DNA of 35,650 bases, taken from positions 1 to 35,650 of the forward strand of contig CAMWSV010000003.1 in NCBI GenBank assembly GCA_947177015.1. Direction: 5' to 3'. The notes beneath the pieces were generated by a model, which saw nothing but the letters and a program-made list of their open reading frames with translations, was not told the DNA's origin and made no database searches. The translations under genes were made by a program, and so were the position numbers. Below are positions 18,642 through 27,523 of this stretch, one piece after another (positions within the stretch are counted from its first letter, which is position 1; the number at the start of each line of letters is the position of its first letter). The DNA is from an uncultured Porphyromonadaceae bacterium (lineage in GTDB: Bacteria > Bacteroidota > Bacteroidia > Bacteroidales > Muribaculaceae).

Positions 18642-19592
18642 TCAGAAAAGTTCATACATCGAAGCGCTGGGATATCCGCAGGCTATCCAGAATATAAGCA
18701 TCACCATACCTGTAAACAAAAAATTGAGTTTACAGAGCAGGTTGAGGAAGTTCAACTCCCCTATCGTGGCATTGTGCATTCTGATCACTAGGAAAGTATT
18801 GAGTGCAAATCCCATGAAGGCGGGCAGACTCGCGAACAGGGGCTTCAGGAAGTTGCAGATGAATACGCCGAAGAATATCATGGCGAGCATCAGCACGCCG
18901 TTGATAAACATCAAGATCCGCACTCCGGTAGGGGTAAGATTATACACCACGCCACCCTTTATGTTCGGTGTGATGCGATACATCAGGTAATTATACATCA
19001 GATGCACGTTGCACGCCAGGAATCCCATCGCCGGCCCCACAAAGAGTCCCGGTGCCTGGTCAAAACCGGCGAAGGCTTGCGCCTGATTCTGCAATTCGGC
19101 GAGTGATGTGCCGAGCACACCTATCGGACCGAATATCAGCCATGTGATAAATATCATGCGATAGGTGCCGAAAATCGGTCGCTTCGCAGTATTAATTATG
19201 AAGATAAACCCCACTAATACTATGCCTGCAATAAATACCCAAAAGGAATTGGGAGAGGTGGCCATTATCACAAGTCCGAGCATACCTGCTATGATGAAGC
19301 AGGCGAAGGCTCCTTCGCGAAGCACACGGTTGTGCAGGGCGTTCATCACATCCTCCTTATGCTCATAGCGCGGATGGATGGATTGGTCGTAGTTGCGTTT
19401 GGCGCGTGTGTAGAAGTACATCAGATTCGCTCCCATCTGAAGAAATATGGCGAAGAACACACACAGTGAGGCTGCAAACCACTCCAGACTGCCGCGAATG
19501 GCGGCACATGCCGTGCCGGCAAATACAGTGCCTGCCCCAAGCATCAGCGAGGGGATATTTACCTTTTCTTTTACGTATGACAGTACGTCCAT
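18642..19592 (-). CDS. UbiA/MenA-like integral membrane protein with degenerate catalytic motifs (316 aa)
   Basis: MenA-like N-terminus (VNIPSLMLGAGTVFAGTACAAIRG...IFLQMGANLMYFYTRAKRNYD). The usual NDxxDxxxD is not present. Confidence 0.55.
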   Translation of the reverse strand: MDVLSYVKEKVNIPSLMLGAGTVFAGTACAAIRGSLEWFAASLCVFFAIFLQMGANLMYFYTRAKRNYDQSIHPRYEHKEDVMNALHNRVLREGAFACFIIAGMLGLVIMATSPNSFWVFIAGIVLVGFIFIINTAKRPIFGTYRMIFITWLIFGPIGVLGTSLAELQNQAQAFAGFDQAPGLFVGPAMGFLACNVHLMYNYLMYRITPNIKGGVVYNLTPTGVRILMFINGVLMLAMIFFGVFICNFLKPLFASLPAFMGFALNTFLVIRMHNATIGELNFLNLLCKLNFLFTGMVMLIFWIACGYPSASMYELF

Positions 19593-19779
19593 TGGGCTTT
19601 ATTTGCTTTTCTCTGCATTTATACGCAGGTTGTGTTATTGCTGTTTTTTTGCTCCCTATCAACTCAGACGCTCTCTGATTGACAATCTTCAATTCTGCAA
19701 GTAATTAATTCTGCAAGTCGTCAATCCTGAAAATCCCCTACTCCCTGCTTTCCCGCTATATTTTCGGGCGAAAATCAGA

Positions 19780-20787
19780 TCATGCCGCGGTGGTCATCAC
19801 CACAAAGAGACTTATGGCTCCGATAAATACCCAGAGTGTCACAGCCTGTATGAGCGGCTTCACACCCACAGAGCGGATTACTTTCAGACTCAATCCGGCG
19901 CCGATGGCAAACAGCACCGCCACAAGGCATTTCCTTGCCAGGGCATAGATAAAGTCGTAGACTTCGGGGAGCACGCTCCAGGCGCTGCGGGTATAGGTGT
20001 TGATGATCATTGCCAACACGAAATAGAAGATAAACCAGGGAATTGATACCTTTGCCTTACCTTCAGGCACCTTCCCTTCGGCTGCCATCTTGCGGGCATT
20101 GAGTTTGGGGAAGAACCACATAGTGAAGAATGCCAGGGGGATAATCCATAACGCACGGGTGCATTTGATAAGAGTGGCGATATCGCAGGCTTGCGGTCCG
20201 TAGGCGGCGCCGGCTCCCACCACGCTGCTCGTGTCGTGGATGGCGATTGCCGCCCATGTGCCGAATTGATTCTGCGAGAGTCCGAAGAAATGACCCATCG
20301 GGGGAAAAATAAAGAGCGCTATGGCATTGAGGATGAAGATAACTCCGAGCGATACAGCCATCTCATCCTTATCGGCACCCACCACCGGACCGACGGCTGC
20401 GATAGCCGAACCCCCGCAGATTGCCGTGCCGGCAGAAATCAGATAGCCCGTCTTGGCGTTGATACGCATATACTTGGCGAGCAACACGCCGATTACCATG
20501 ACTCCGATCACGGATGCTACGGTGAAGATCATACCCTCGGCTCCGCTCTGCAGACTCGCTATGAGATTCATGCCGAATCCCAAGCCTACCACTGATGCCT
20601 GAAGCAGTGTCTTCGAGAGCACACGGTTGACCTTCGGAAACGGCGTGCCGAAAATGATTGCGAACACGAGCCCGAGGGCAAGTCCCACGGGGGCAGTCAC
20701 AAAGTCAGGCAATCCTATAGCCCCAAACGGAAAAAATACTACAATCAGAAGCACCCAATAGAGCACTCTACCGATACTATCCTTCAT
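19780..20787 (-). CDS. YeiH-family putative sulfate exporter (UPF0324)
   Basis: KVNRVLSKTLLQASVVGLGFGMNL, GYLISAGTAICGGSAIAAVGPVV, WAAIAIHDTSSVVGAGAAYG are YeiH-family blocks. Confidence 0.9.
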   Translation of the reverse strand: MKDSIGRVLYWVLLIVVFFPFGAIGLPDFVTAPVGLALGLVFAIIFGTPFPKVNRVLSKTLLQASVVGLGFGMNLIASLQSGAEGMIFTVASVIGVMVIGVLLAKYMRINAKTGYLISAGTAICGGSAIAAVGPVVGADKDEMAVSLGVIFILNAIALFIFPPMGHFFGLSQNQFGTWAAIAIHDTSSVVGAGAAYGPQACDIATLIKCTRALWIIPLAFFTMWFFPKLNARKMAAEGKVPEGKAKVSIPWFIFYFVLAMIINTYTRSAWSVLPEVYDFIYALARKCLVAVLFAIGAGLSLKVIRSVGVKPLIQAVTLWVFIGAISLFVVMTTAA

Positions 20788-20963
20788 ATCTTCTGTTAAT
20801 TTTTACAAATTTAACCAAATATTTTTAATCCACAAAATTACCCCATCCTCTCGCTGTATAAATCGGACGAAAGGAGGGGGTATTATAGAGATGCGGGGTA
20901 TCAAGAGGTAAGAATAGAAGTATATATCCGGCGGGTTGACGGACTATGCGCTCCCGGCGGGGA

Positions 20964-21320
20964 TTAACTGCGGACGTAGTGGGGCATCTCTTCGGGGATG
21001 ATCATGGAGAGTTCTACAAGGCCGCCGAGCGAGCCGTCGGCGTGGTGCCAGGTGGTCTGGTAGATCATCTTGCGCAGTCCCTCTTTGGAGATGGTGTAGG
21101 CGTTCGATCCCCCTTCAGTGAGCAGGCGACGGATAATTCCGCGCGAGCGATCATTGTGGTAGTCCATAATATTGTGGCCGATGAGGTCGCCCCCGCCCCG
21201 GGCAGCGAATGTGGCGCGCGAACGCTCGTTCATGAAGATAATGCGGCAGTCAGTGTCCACCACCGTCACCGCACAATCCATTCCATACGCCCATTCGGGC
21301 AGATATTGTTTCTCTTCCAT
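20964..21320 (-). CDS. Small stand-alone PAS-domain protein (118 aa)
   Basis: CAVTVVDTDCRIIFMNERSRATFAARGGGDLIGHNIMDYHNDRS...YTISKEGLRKMIYQTTWHHADGSLGGLVELSMIIPEE reads as a PAS fold. Confidence 0.75.
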   Translation of the reverse strand: MEEKQYLPEWAYGMDCAVTVVDTDCRIIFMNERSRATFAARGGGDLIGHNIMDYHNDRSRGIIRRLLTEGGSNAYTISKEGLRKMIYQTTWHHADGSLGGLVELSMIIPEEMPHYVRS

Positions 21321-21566
21321 TTTTATCGGTATGATTGATTTTTATATTTTTTAATTCCGGCGTAAAGTTATATAATTTTCGGTAGATATTTTTCTGCAAC
21401 CTGCCAATTTTTTGCTCCTCCCTACCAAAATTATCCCATTTTCAACCATTTTCTACGTCTCACCAACCAATTTTTATATCCCGATGTTATTAATGAAAAG
21501 CGGAAAAGATGGAATTTTGCAGAAAATCCGTTCCCGGACAGGTCTGAAATAATATAATAATTACAG

Positions 21567-21607
21567 ATCCGGAATAAATAAATTTTATCCGGAATAAATA
21601 AAATTTT
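21567..21607 (+). repeat. Tandem imperfect direct repeat upstream of the DXS-like gene
   Basis: ATCCGGAATAAATAAATTTT followed by ATCCGGAATAAATAAAATTTT. Confidence 0.8.
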
Positions 21608-21639
21608 ACCCTAAGTAAATAGATAGAATAGATATAATT

Positions 21640-23379
21640 ATGGAAATCAATCTTTCGGAAATACATTCTCCCGCCGATATTAAGGGGATGGATCTTGATA
21701 CTCTCGAATTACTCAGCGATGAACTTCGCGCGGTACTGATAAAGAAACTTGCCGCCCACGGCGGACACGTGGGTCCGAATCTCGGAGCGCTTGAAGCCAC
21801 TGTGGCTTTGCATTACGTGTTTGACGCTCCGAAGGATGAAATTGTCTTTGACGTCTCCCACCAGAGTTATGTGCATAAGATGCTCACCGGACGTATCGGT
21901 GCATTCCTCGAGCCCGCCCGCTATGACGAGGTGACGGGCTATACTTCCCCTCATGAGAGTGAATATGACCTTTTCGAAATCGGACACACCTCAACTTCCA
22001 TCTCTCTCGCCACCGGCCTTGCCAAGGCGCGCGACATGAAGGGAGGCAAGCAGAATGTAATAGCATTCATCGGCGATGCGTCGCTCGGCGGCGGAATGGC
22101 TCTCGAAGCCCTTAACTATGCTCCCGAACTCCACAGCAATCTCATCATCGTGCTCAACGATAACCAGATGTCGATTGCCGAAAATCACGGTGAACTCTAT
22201 CATCACCTCGCCGAGTTGAGAAGGACCAACGGTCAGTCAGGAAATAATATCTTCAAGGCACTCGGCTATGAATATATCTACGTGGAGGAGGGCAACGACC
22301 TGCGCCATCTCATCAAGGCTTTCCGCGAAGTTAAGGATACGGATCATGCCGTCGTGGTGCATATCAACACTATGAAGGGACACGGACTCCCCGTGGCGGA
22401 GGCTCATAAAGAGAACTTCCACTATGCCGGTCCGTTTGATGCCAAGACGGGTGCCCCGGCATATCCCTCGGGTGGTGAATCATACGATGATCTCTTCGCC
22501 CGCCGTATGCTCGGGCTGATGAAAGATAATCCCCGGATCGTGACACTCACTGCCGGCACGCCCGCCGCCTTCGGATTCTCCGAAGACCGCCGTAAGGCTG
22601 CCGGACGCCAATTTGTGGATGTCGGCATCGCTGAGCAGGATTGCGTCACCATGGCTGCCGGACTCGCAAAAGGGGGTTGCCGTCCCGTGATGGGTGTAGT
22701 GGCTCCATTCCTGCAGCGTGCCTACGACCAACTCAGCCATGACGTGGCTATCAATAATCTCCCGGCGGTATTTGTAGATTTCTACGGAGGCATATTCGCC
22801 ATGAACGATGTCACTCACCTGGGCATATTCGACGTGGCTATGGTATCCAATATCCCCAATATCGTGATGATCTCTGCCACCAACGCCGAGGAATATCTCG
22901 CCATGGTGGAGTGGGCGGTCAATCAGACAGAGCATCCGGTCGTGATCCGCACTCCGGGCGGCGCAGTGCGTCATTCAGACCGTGACGTAGATACTGACTT
23001 CATGCGCTATGAAGTGGTGGAGGAAGGTGAGGAGGTAGCCCTCATCGCTGAGGGCGCTCTCTTTGAGAACGCTCTCAAGGCAGCCGAAATCCTCAGATCC
23101 AAAGGACTCAACCCCACGGTGATCAATCCCAGAATCCTGTCGGAGGTAGATGCTGAATGTCTCGACCGGCTCAAAGATTATCGCCGCGTTATCACAATTG
23201 ACGACGGCATCATCAACGGCGGATTCGGTCAGAAAGTGGCTGCATACCTCGCGCCCGCCGGCGTCAAGGTGAACTGCCTCGGGCTGAAGGGCGAATTCAT
23301 CGATCGCTTCGATGCCGCCGAGGTAGTTAAAGCCAACGGACTCACTCCGGTACAGATTGCCGAACTCGCCCTCTCCTGA
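21640..23379 (+). CDS. 1-deoxy-D-xylulose-5-phosphate synthase-like thiamine-diphosphate enzyme (short form, 579 aa)
   Basis: AAHGGHVGPNLGALEATVALHYVFDAPKDEIVFDVSHQSYVHKMLTGR, GHTSTSISLATGLA, FIGDASLGGGMALEALN (ThDP motif), and a C-terminal transketolase domain. Confidence 0.85.
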   Translation: MEINLSEIHSPADIKGMDLDTLELLSDELRAVLIKKLAAHGGHVGPNLGALEATVALHYVFDAPKDEIVFDVSHQSYVHKMLTGRIGAFLEPARYDEVTGYTSPHESEYDLFEIGHTSTSISLATGLAKARDMKGGKQNVIAFIGDASLGGGMALEALNYAPELHSNLIIVLNDNQMSIAENHGELYHHLAELRRTNGQSGNNIFKALGYEYIYVEEGNDLRHLIKAFREVKDTDHAVVVHINTMKGHGLPVAEAHKENFHYAGPFDAKTGAPAYPSGGESYDDLFARRMLGLMKDNPRIVTLTAGTPAAFGFSEDRRKAAGRQFVDVGIAEQDCVTMAAGLAKGGCRPVMGVVAPFLQRAYDQLSHDVAINNLPAVFVDFYGGIFAMNDVTHLGIFDVAMVSNIPNIVMISATNAEEYLAMVEWAVNQTEHPVVIRTPGGAVRHSDRDVDTDFMRYEVVEEGEEVALIAEGALFENALKAAEILRSKGLNPTVINPRILSEVDAECLDRLKDYRRVITIDDGIINGGFGQKVAAYLAPAGVKVNCLGLKGEFIDRFDAAEVVKANGLTPVQIAELALS

Positions 23380-23424
23380 ACTCTAATTTTAACTATTACC
23401 GAACTCTGAGAAACTTCATATTTT

Positions 23425-23476
23425 GATTAACCCCGGATTCCCTACACATTCAGGTGTAGGGAATCCGGGGTTAATC
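23425..23476. terminator. Bidirectional terminator-like hairpin with 23-bp perfect stem
   Basis: GATTAACCCCGGATTCCCTACAC-ATTCAG-GTGTAGGGAATCCGGGGTTAATC between the convergent DXS-like gene and the Ter cluster. Confidence 0.75.
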
Positions 23477-23559
23477 CGTCATATCAACAGATTGAGCGCC
23501 ACCTGCCATCGGATACCCCTAATCCGTAAGGACTTACGTCGCCACACGAAATCATCCGA

Positions 23560-24963
23560 CTAAGATTCCATCTGCCGCCACATTCTGTAGAGGCGCGATT
23601 CGAGGAGCGGCACGGGTTCGTCGCTATCAAGTTGCGCCACAAATACCTTCTCGGGCTCTATATGCACCGAGAATGAGCCATCCTTCCCTTTACTAACGTT
23701 ATAGTCTTCCGGATTATAGAGCGCCTGCAGATTCTTCAGCGCGCTCCTGAGCCGGCTGAACATGGGACGGCGTATCTCGGGCACCGTCAGATCCGGTGCC
23801 GCTCCCTTTTCGCCGCCAAATAGTTCGTAGATCGCCGCATAGCGCTTCTGAAGGCGCTGCATCCTGACCTTAAACTTATCCAGTGCGGCCGCCGATCGGG
23901 GAGCATTGAAATTGATGCCATCCTTGCCTTGACAGAGAAGAAGGGCATACAGCGCACGCTCACGGCGGTGAAGTCCCTGCGCCTTGGCGTCGATATCAGG
24001 AAAGAACACTTCCTCCTTATATGGATTCAGATGGATGGCACTGCGTATATTGCGGCGGATAAGAAATATATCGAGCAACTGCTTATAAAATCCGTGAAAG
24101 TGGAAACGGTTGCCACTCTCATCTGCCGTGCTCACCATAAAGGAGTCACTGCTGAGTATGCTCGTGAAGCGGTCGATAAAACTCTGCACCGTGAGGTCTA
24201 TATCCTCGTCTACCTCTATCTTCAGATAATTGGCGTATGGATCATCGCCCACATAACTATTACCTATCTTTATCAGCAGCGAGGGAGTGGTGTTGCGCAA
24301 TTCGGTGATACCGCACTTGTTGCAGAGGAGATCTTTGCAGAAATCTCCCGTAGTGATCTTCATAAGTGAGCGGCGTGTATTGTCGAGCCCTTCATCACTC
24401 ATGGATGGAGCCAGAAATGAGAGGATATCCTTGAAGAGCACTTCATCCGTGTGGCGATAATGATCTATCACCTTCGGGATATAGAGGAAGTGAAAGCCCG
24501 CCAGTCGGAATTCCTTGAAAATCGACCGGTAGTGAGTACGTATGGCGGCGTTAGCGGCGGCGTCATATTCATCCTCCACATAGAGGGCGGTGGCGTTATT
24601 GATATTGAAATTGGCACGCGGCATCGAGAGCACCTCCGCCTCAAATTCAGAATCGGAATCAAGCACGAGCATCAACGCAATCATCAGCAACGCCTCGGAA
24701 TGGGCACAGAAGCCGTCGCTCACCGTCATCGACCTGCAATCCTGCAGAAGATCTTTCTTGAGTCCCGACACTCCCGACTCGCAAATCAATTCCAAAGCCC
24801 GGGCAAATGATATTTCCCGCGCCTTGACCCTCACTTCGCGGTCAATATCATATTTCTCACATAGACTGCGCCAACATTCCATCTCGCCGGTATTGATTAT
24901 CCTGTCGGCTTTGATAAGATCGGCGAAAATCCGGGCTATCGCTACTTTATGGGTCTGAAGCAT
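23560..24963 (-). CDS. TerB-like N-terminal domain protein of unknown function (467 aa)
   Basis: Helical N-terminus IARIFADLIKADRIINTGEMECWRSLCEKYDI...MTVSDGFCAHSEALLMIALML reads like a TerB-type module. The remainder is unassigned. Confidence 0.6.
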   Translation of the reverse strand: MLQTHKVAIARIFADLIKADRIINTGEMECWRSLCEKYDIDREVRVKAREISFARALELICESGVSGLKKDLLQDCRSMTVSDGFCAHSEALLMIALMLVLDSDSEFEAEVLSMPRANFNINNATALYVEDEYDAAANAAIRTHYRSIFKEFRLAGFHFLYIPKVIDHYRHTDEVLFKDILSFLAPSMSDEGLDNTRRSLMKITTGDFCKDLLCNKCGITELRNTTPSLLIKIGNSYVGDDPYANYLKIEVDEDIDLTVQSFIDRFTSILSSDSFMVSTADESGNRFHFHGFYKQLLDIFLIRRNIRSAIHLNPYKEEVFFPDIDAKAQGLHRRERALYALLLCQGKDGINFNAPRSAAALDKFKVRMQRLQKRYAAIYELFGGEKGAAPDLTVPEIRRPMFSRLRSALKNLQALYNPEDYNVSKGKDGSFSVHIEPEKVFVAQLDSDEPVPLLESRLYRMWRQMES

Positions 24964-25077
24964 AGTGAGTTGTTATAATTTCGGGTGTGGATTATAATAC
25001 TTTACTGCAGTTATTATTAACTCAAGCCATTAACTCAGGCTGTTGATACTGTTTATTTCTGAAGATACCGGACTGCT

Positions 25078-25902
25078 TCACTTCAAATTCGAGATCACAT
25101 TATAGCAGAACCAACTGTCGAGACCTTCAAAAAACATCGGTTTCTCCCTCGCGCCTTCCTTCTGCACGTGCAATCCGTTGGAATAGGCATCCAAGGCGAT
25201 AATCTTAGAGAAGGGTATCTTGAGTGCCTTTTCTGGTGAGTGGAAATAGAGGTGCCGGTCGGTGAGACACACACTGCCGGTGCCCACGCGGTCCATGTAG
25301 GTGGTCTCTACGGGAGTGCCGCGGAATCCTCCGGTGCGGTAATATACTCCGCGGCATACTCGGAAACTCATGCCACGACTGCGCCCCACCATCTCGCGAC
25401 GCACCTTCTGCATCTGCAGGGTCACATTGCGGAAGAGCCATATCAGATTCTCATTCTTGGCGAGCAAAAAGGGGAAATTGCCGCTGATTGTGATGCACGG
25501 TGCCGGCACTCTTCCCTGCAATATCTCCTGCAGCACTTTCGATTGCACCACCCTTTCCAATGAGCGGTTTGAGTTGAGCGTCTGCTGCGGGAGTCCGGTA
25601 AATTGCACGAAGCGGGCTACGGCGCGTTCCTCGTCGGGCTGAATTATGCCATCGTCGAGATAGCGCGTTATGGCGCTGTCGAGTGCCGAGCAGTATAGAC
25701 TGCCGCACTCTTCGGGGGTGACATACGAATCCCGGCAGATGGCGGCAAGTTCATCCCGATGCAGATAGAAATCCTCTTTAGTGCGGAAGCACTCCGCCAA
25801 TATATCCCCGATCCGCATCAGAGCGGCAGCGTGCCGCTCTTCGCACCCGGCGTGTTTACTACGGAAAAATCCCGCATCCTCTCCGCAATATTTGCACTTC
25901 AT
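25078..25902 (-). CDS. Zinc-finger plus PH/GRAM-like domain protein of unknown function (274 aa)
   Basis: N-terminal MKCKYCGEDAGFFRSKHAGC (Cys cluster). C-terminal GSVCLTDRHLYFHSPEKALKIPFSKIIALDAYSNGLHVQK resembles bacterial PH/GRAM strands. Confidence 0.55.
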   Translation of the reverse strand: MKCKYCGEDAGFFRSKHAGCEERHAAALMRIGDILAECFRTKEDFYLHRDELAAICRDSYVTPEECGSLYCSALDSAITRYLDDGIIQPDEERAVARFVQFTGLPQQTLNSNRSLERVVQSKVLQEILQGRVPAPCITISGNFPFLLAKNENLIWLFRNVTLQMQKVRREMVGRSRGMSFRVCRGVYYRTGGFRGTPVETTYMDRVGTGSVCLTDRHLYFHSPEKALKIPFSKIIALDAYSNGLHVQKEGAREKPMFFEGLDSWFCYNVISNLK

Positions 25903-25976
25903 CTCTATCTTTAAATTTGAAGATTATAAAATATATCGAAAATCTGCCTGATAGCAAACCTCTGCAACTCTGAATT

Positions 25977-27458
25977 TTAATTATTTACCAGTTGCACCAC
26001 AATCAGTCTGCCCCCATCCTCGCCCGAGAGCAGAATCTTGCGTCCCTCGGTGAGTTCGACAAATTCTCCCACCTTGATCTGTTTTTTTTCAGATTCGGTG
26101 ACATCCCACATATCCGGCAGGCGGCGATTGATGAGAATCCACTTACCATTATGGAAGTGGAAGTCTCCCACGGGCTTCTTATCTTCGGGGCGGGTGCGTT
26201 CGTTGGGAGTGATGAATCGGTTGACGTGCCACATATAGAGTGATTGCTTATCGTAGACCATCAGTCGGTAATTCTCCGGCAGGAACTTACCCTTCGAGGG
26301 GGAGTAATATAGATTGAGCACCGGGAGTTGCCCCTTATATTCAGTGCCGCAGAAGGGACATTTCGGTTTGGTAGTGTTGTCAAACACAAACCAATGCGCC
26401 TCGCAGTCGGGATTCCTACAGGGTTGCATAAGGTCGGTCGTCTTCACCAGGGCGTTCTCCCACTCATCAGCCGTAGGGCGCTTCATGGGGTCGTGGAGTC
26501 CGTCGATAAACGCGCGGTCAAAGAGTTCTCTGAGATATGGACCGCAGATGGTGTAAGGGCGCTTATTCACATCCCCCTGCGGTAATTCCGAGGGTGCCAT
26601 ATTCTTCAGGTTCGGACGATTGCTCTTATCCGTGGGATGCTCCACGAAGAGAGCCTTCTCTCCCATGGAGAGTTCCTCATCGCGGGCTGCATCCAGATCG
26701 TTGACCTTGCCGCCGCGCAGCGGGTGGCGATTGAGCAGATACATATATATCAGCACGGCAAGGGCATGGCGGTCGGTCTGTATGCTCGGTAATTTCTTGG
26801 CAGCGTCTCCCATTTTGAGCGCGCGAGTCTGCAGCACCTCGGGCGCTATGAAATCGGGCGTGCCCACCACGTCGGGCGGATACTTACCGGGCACCACGAG
26901 TCCGTCGCAGTCAATCACGGCTGCCTTACCCGTCTCAGGGTCTACCAATACGTTCTTATATGAAAGGTCAGAGTGTGCCAGTCCCGCCGCATGAAGCCGT
27001 CGCACGGCACGCGCTATCTGCAGGCAGAGATGATAGTGGCTCAGCCATGTACCCTTCTGCGCCGGGGTGAGGAATTTATTGCGCAACTTGGCGGAGGCAA
27101 ACCATTTGCCCTCCTTCTCTTTCCCCTTGAACATACCGTCTTTGAAGAAGAATTGCTTCTGATACGCCGGGCACACGATACCCAATTTGCCGTTCCACTC
27201 CACAAGTTTCGTGGGCCAGCAGAAGAGATTCTCCCAGTAGTCGCCTCCGATCTGCCCGAAAATCTTCTCGCGGTATTTTCCCACGATATTCTGCAGGCGG
27301 TCTTTGGCATTGGCATCCTGCGGCTGACGGAAGAAGCCAACTACATAATCCTTCTTCGGACTGAAGTAAACATCCTTCATGGCTCCGCTACCAATGATTT
27401 CGTCTACGAATTCTACGGTAGACCCGTCGGTCGCTGTCAGTTTTATAGTCTTTGCCAT
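25977..27458 (-). CDS. Ser/Thr protein kinase-like protein with zinc-ribbon and extra C-terminal domain (493 aa)
   Basis: IIGSGAMKDVYFSPKKD, LAHSDLSYKNVLVDPETGKAAVIDCDG (HxDxxxxN and DxDG), GTPDFIAPEV; then CRNPDCEAHWFVFDNTTKPKCPFCG zinc ribbon. Confidence 0.85.
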   Translation of the reverse strand: MAKTIKLTATDGSTVEFVDEIIGSGAMKDVYFSPKKDYVVGFFRQPQDANAKDRLQNIVGKYREKIFGQIGGDYWENLFCWPTKLVEWNGKLGIVCPAYQKQFFFKDGMFKGKEKEGKWFASAKLRNKFLTPAQKGTWLSHYHLCLQIARAVRRLHAAGLAHSDLSYKNVLVDPETGKAAVIDCDGLVVPGKYPPDVVGTPDFIAPEVLQTRALKMGDAAKKLPSIQTDRHALAVLIYMYLLNRHPLRGGKVNDLDAARDEELSMGEKALFVEHPTDKSNRPNLKNMAPSELPQGDVNKRPYTICGPYLRELFDRAFIDGLHDPMKRPTADEWENALVKTTDLMQPCRNPDCEAHWFVFDNTTKPKCPFCGTEYKGQLPVLNLYYSPSKGKFLPENYRLMVYDKQSLYMWHVNRFITPNERTRPEDKKPVGDFHFHNGKWILINRRLPDMWDVTESEKKQIKVGEFVELTEGRKILLSGEDGGRLIVVQLVNN

Positions 27459-27523
27459 CTATGAGCAAGTTTATATATTGATATTATCAAATAAAATAAG
27501 TGGTCCTGATTCCGGACTTATTT

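Noticed and set aside
21567-21607. Tandem repeat before the DXS-like gene as a regulatory array
   Set aside because: Only two AT-rich copies; too little to argue for function beyond a local duplication.
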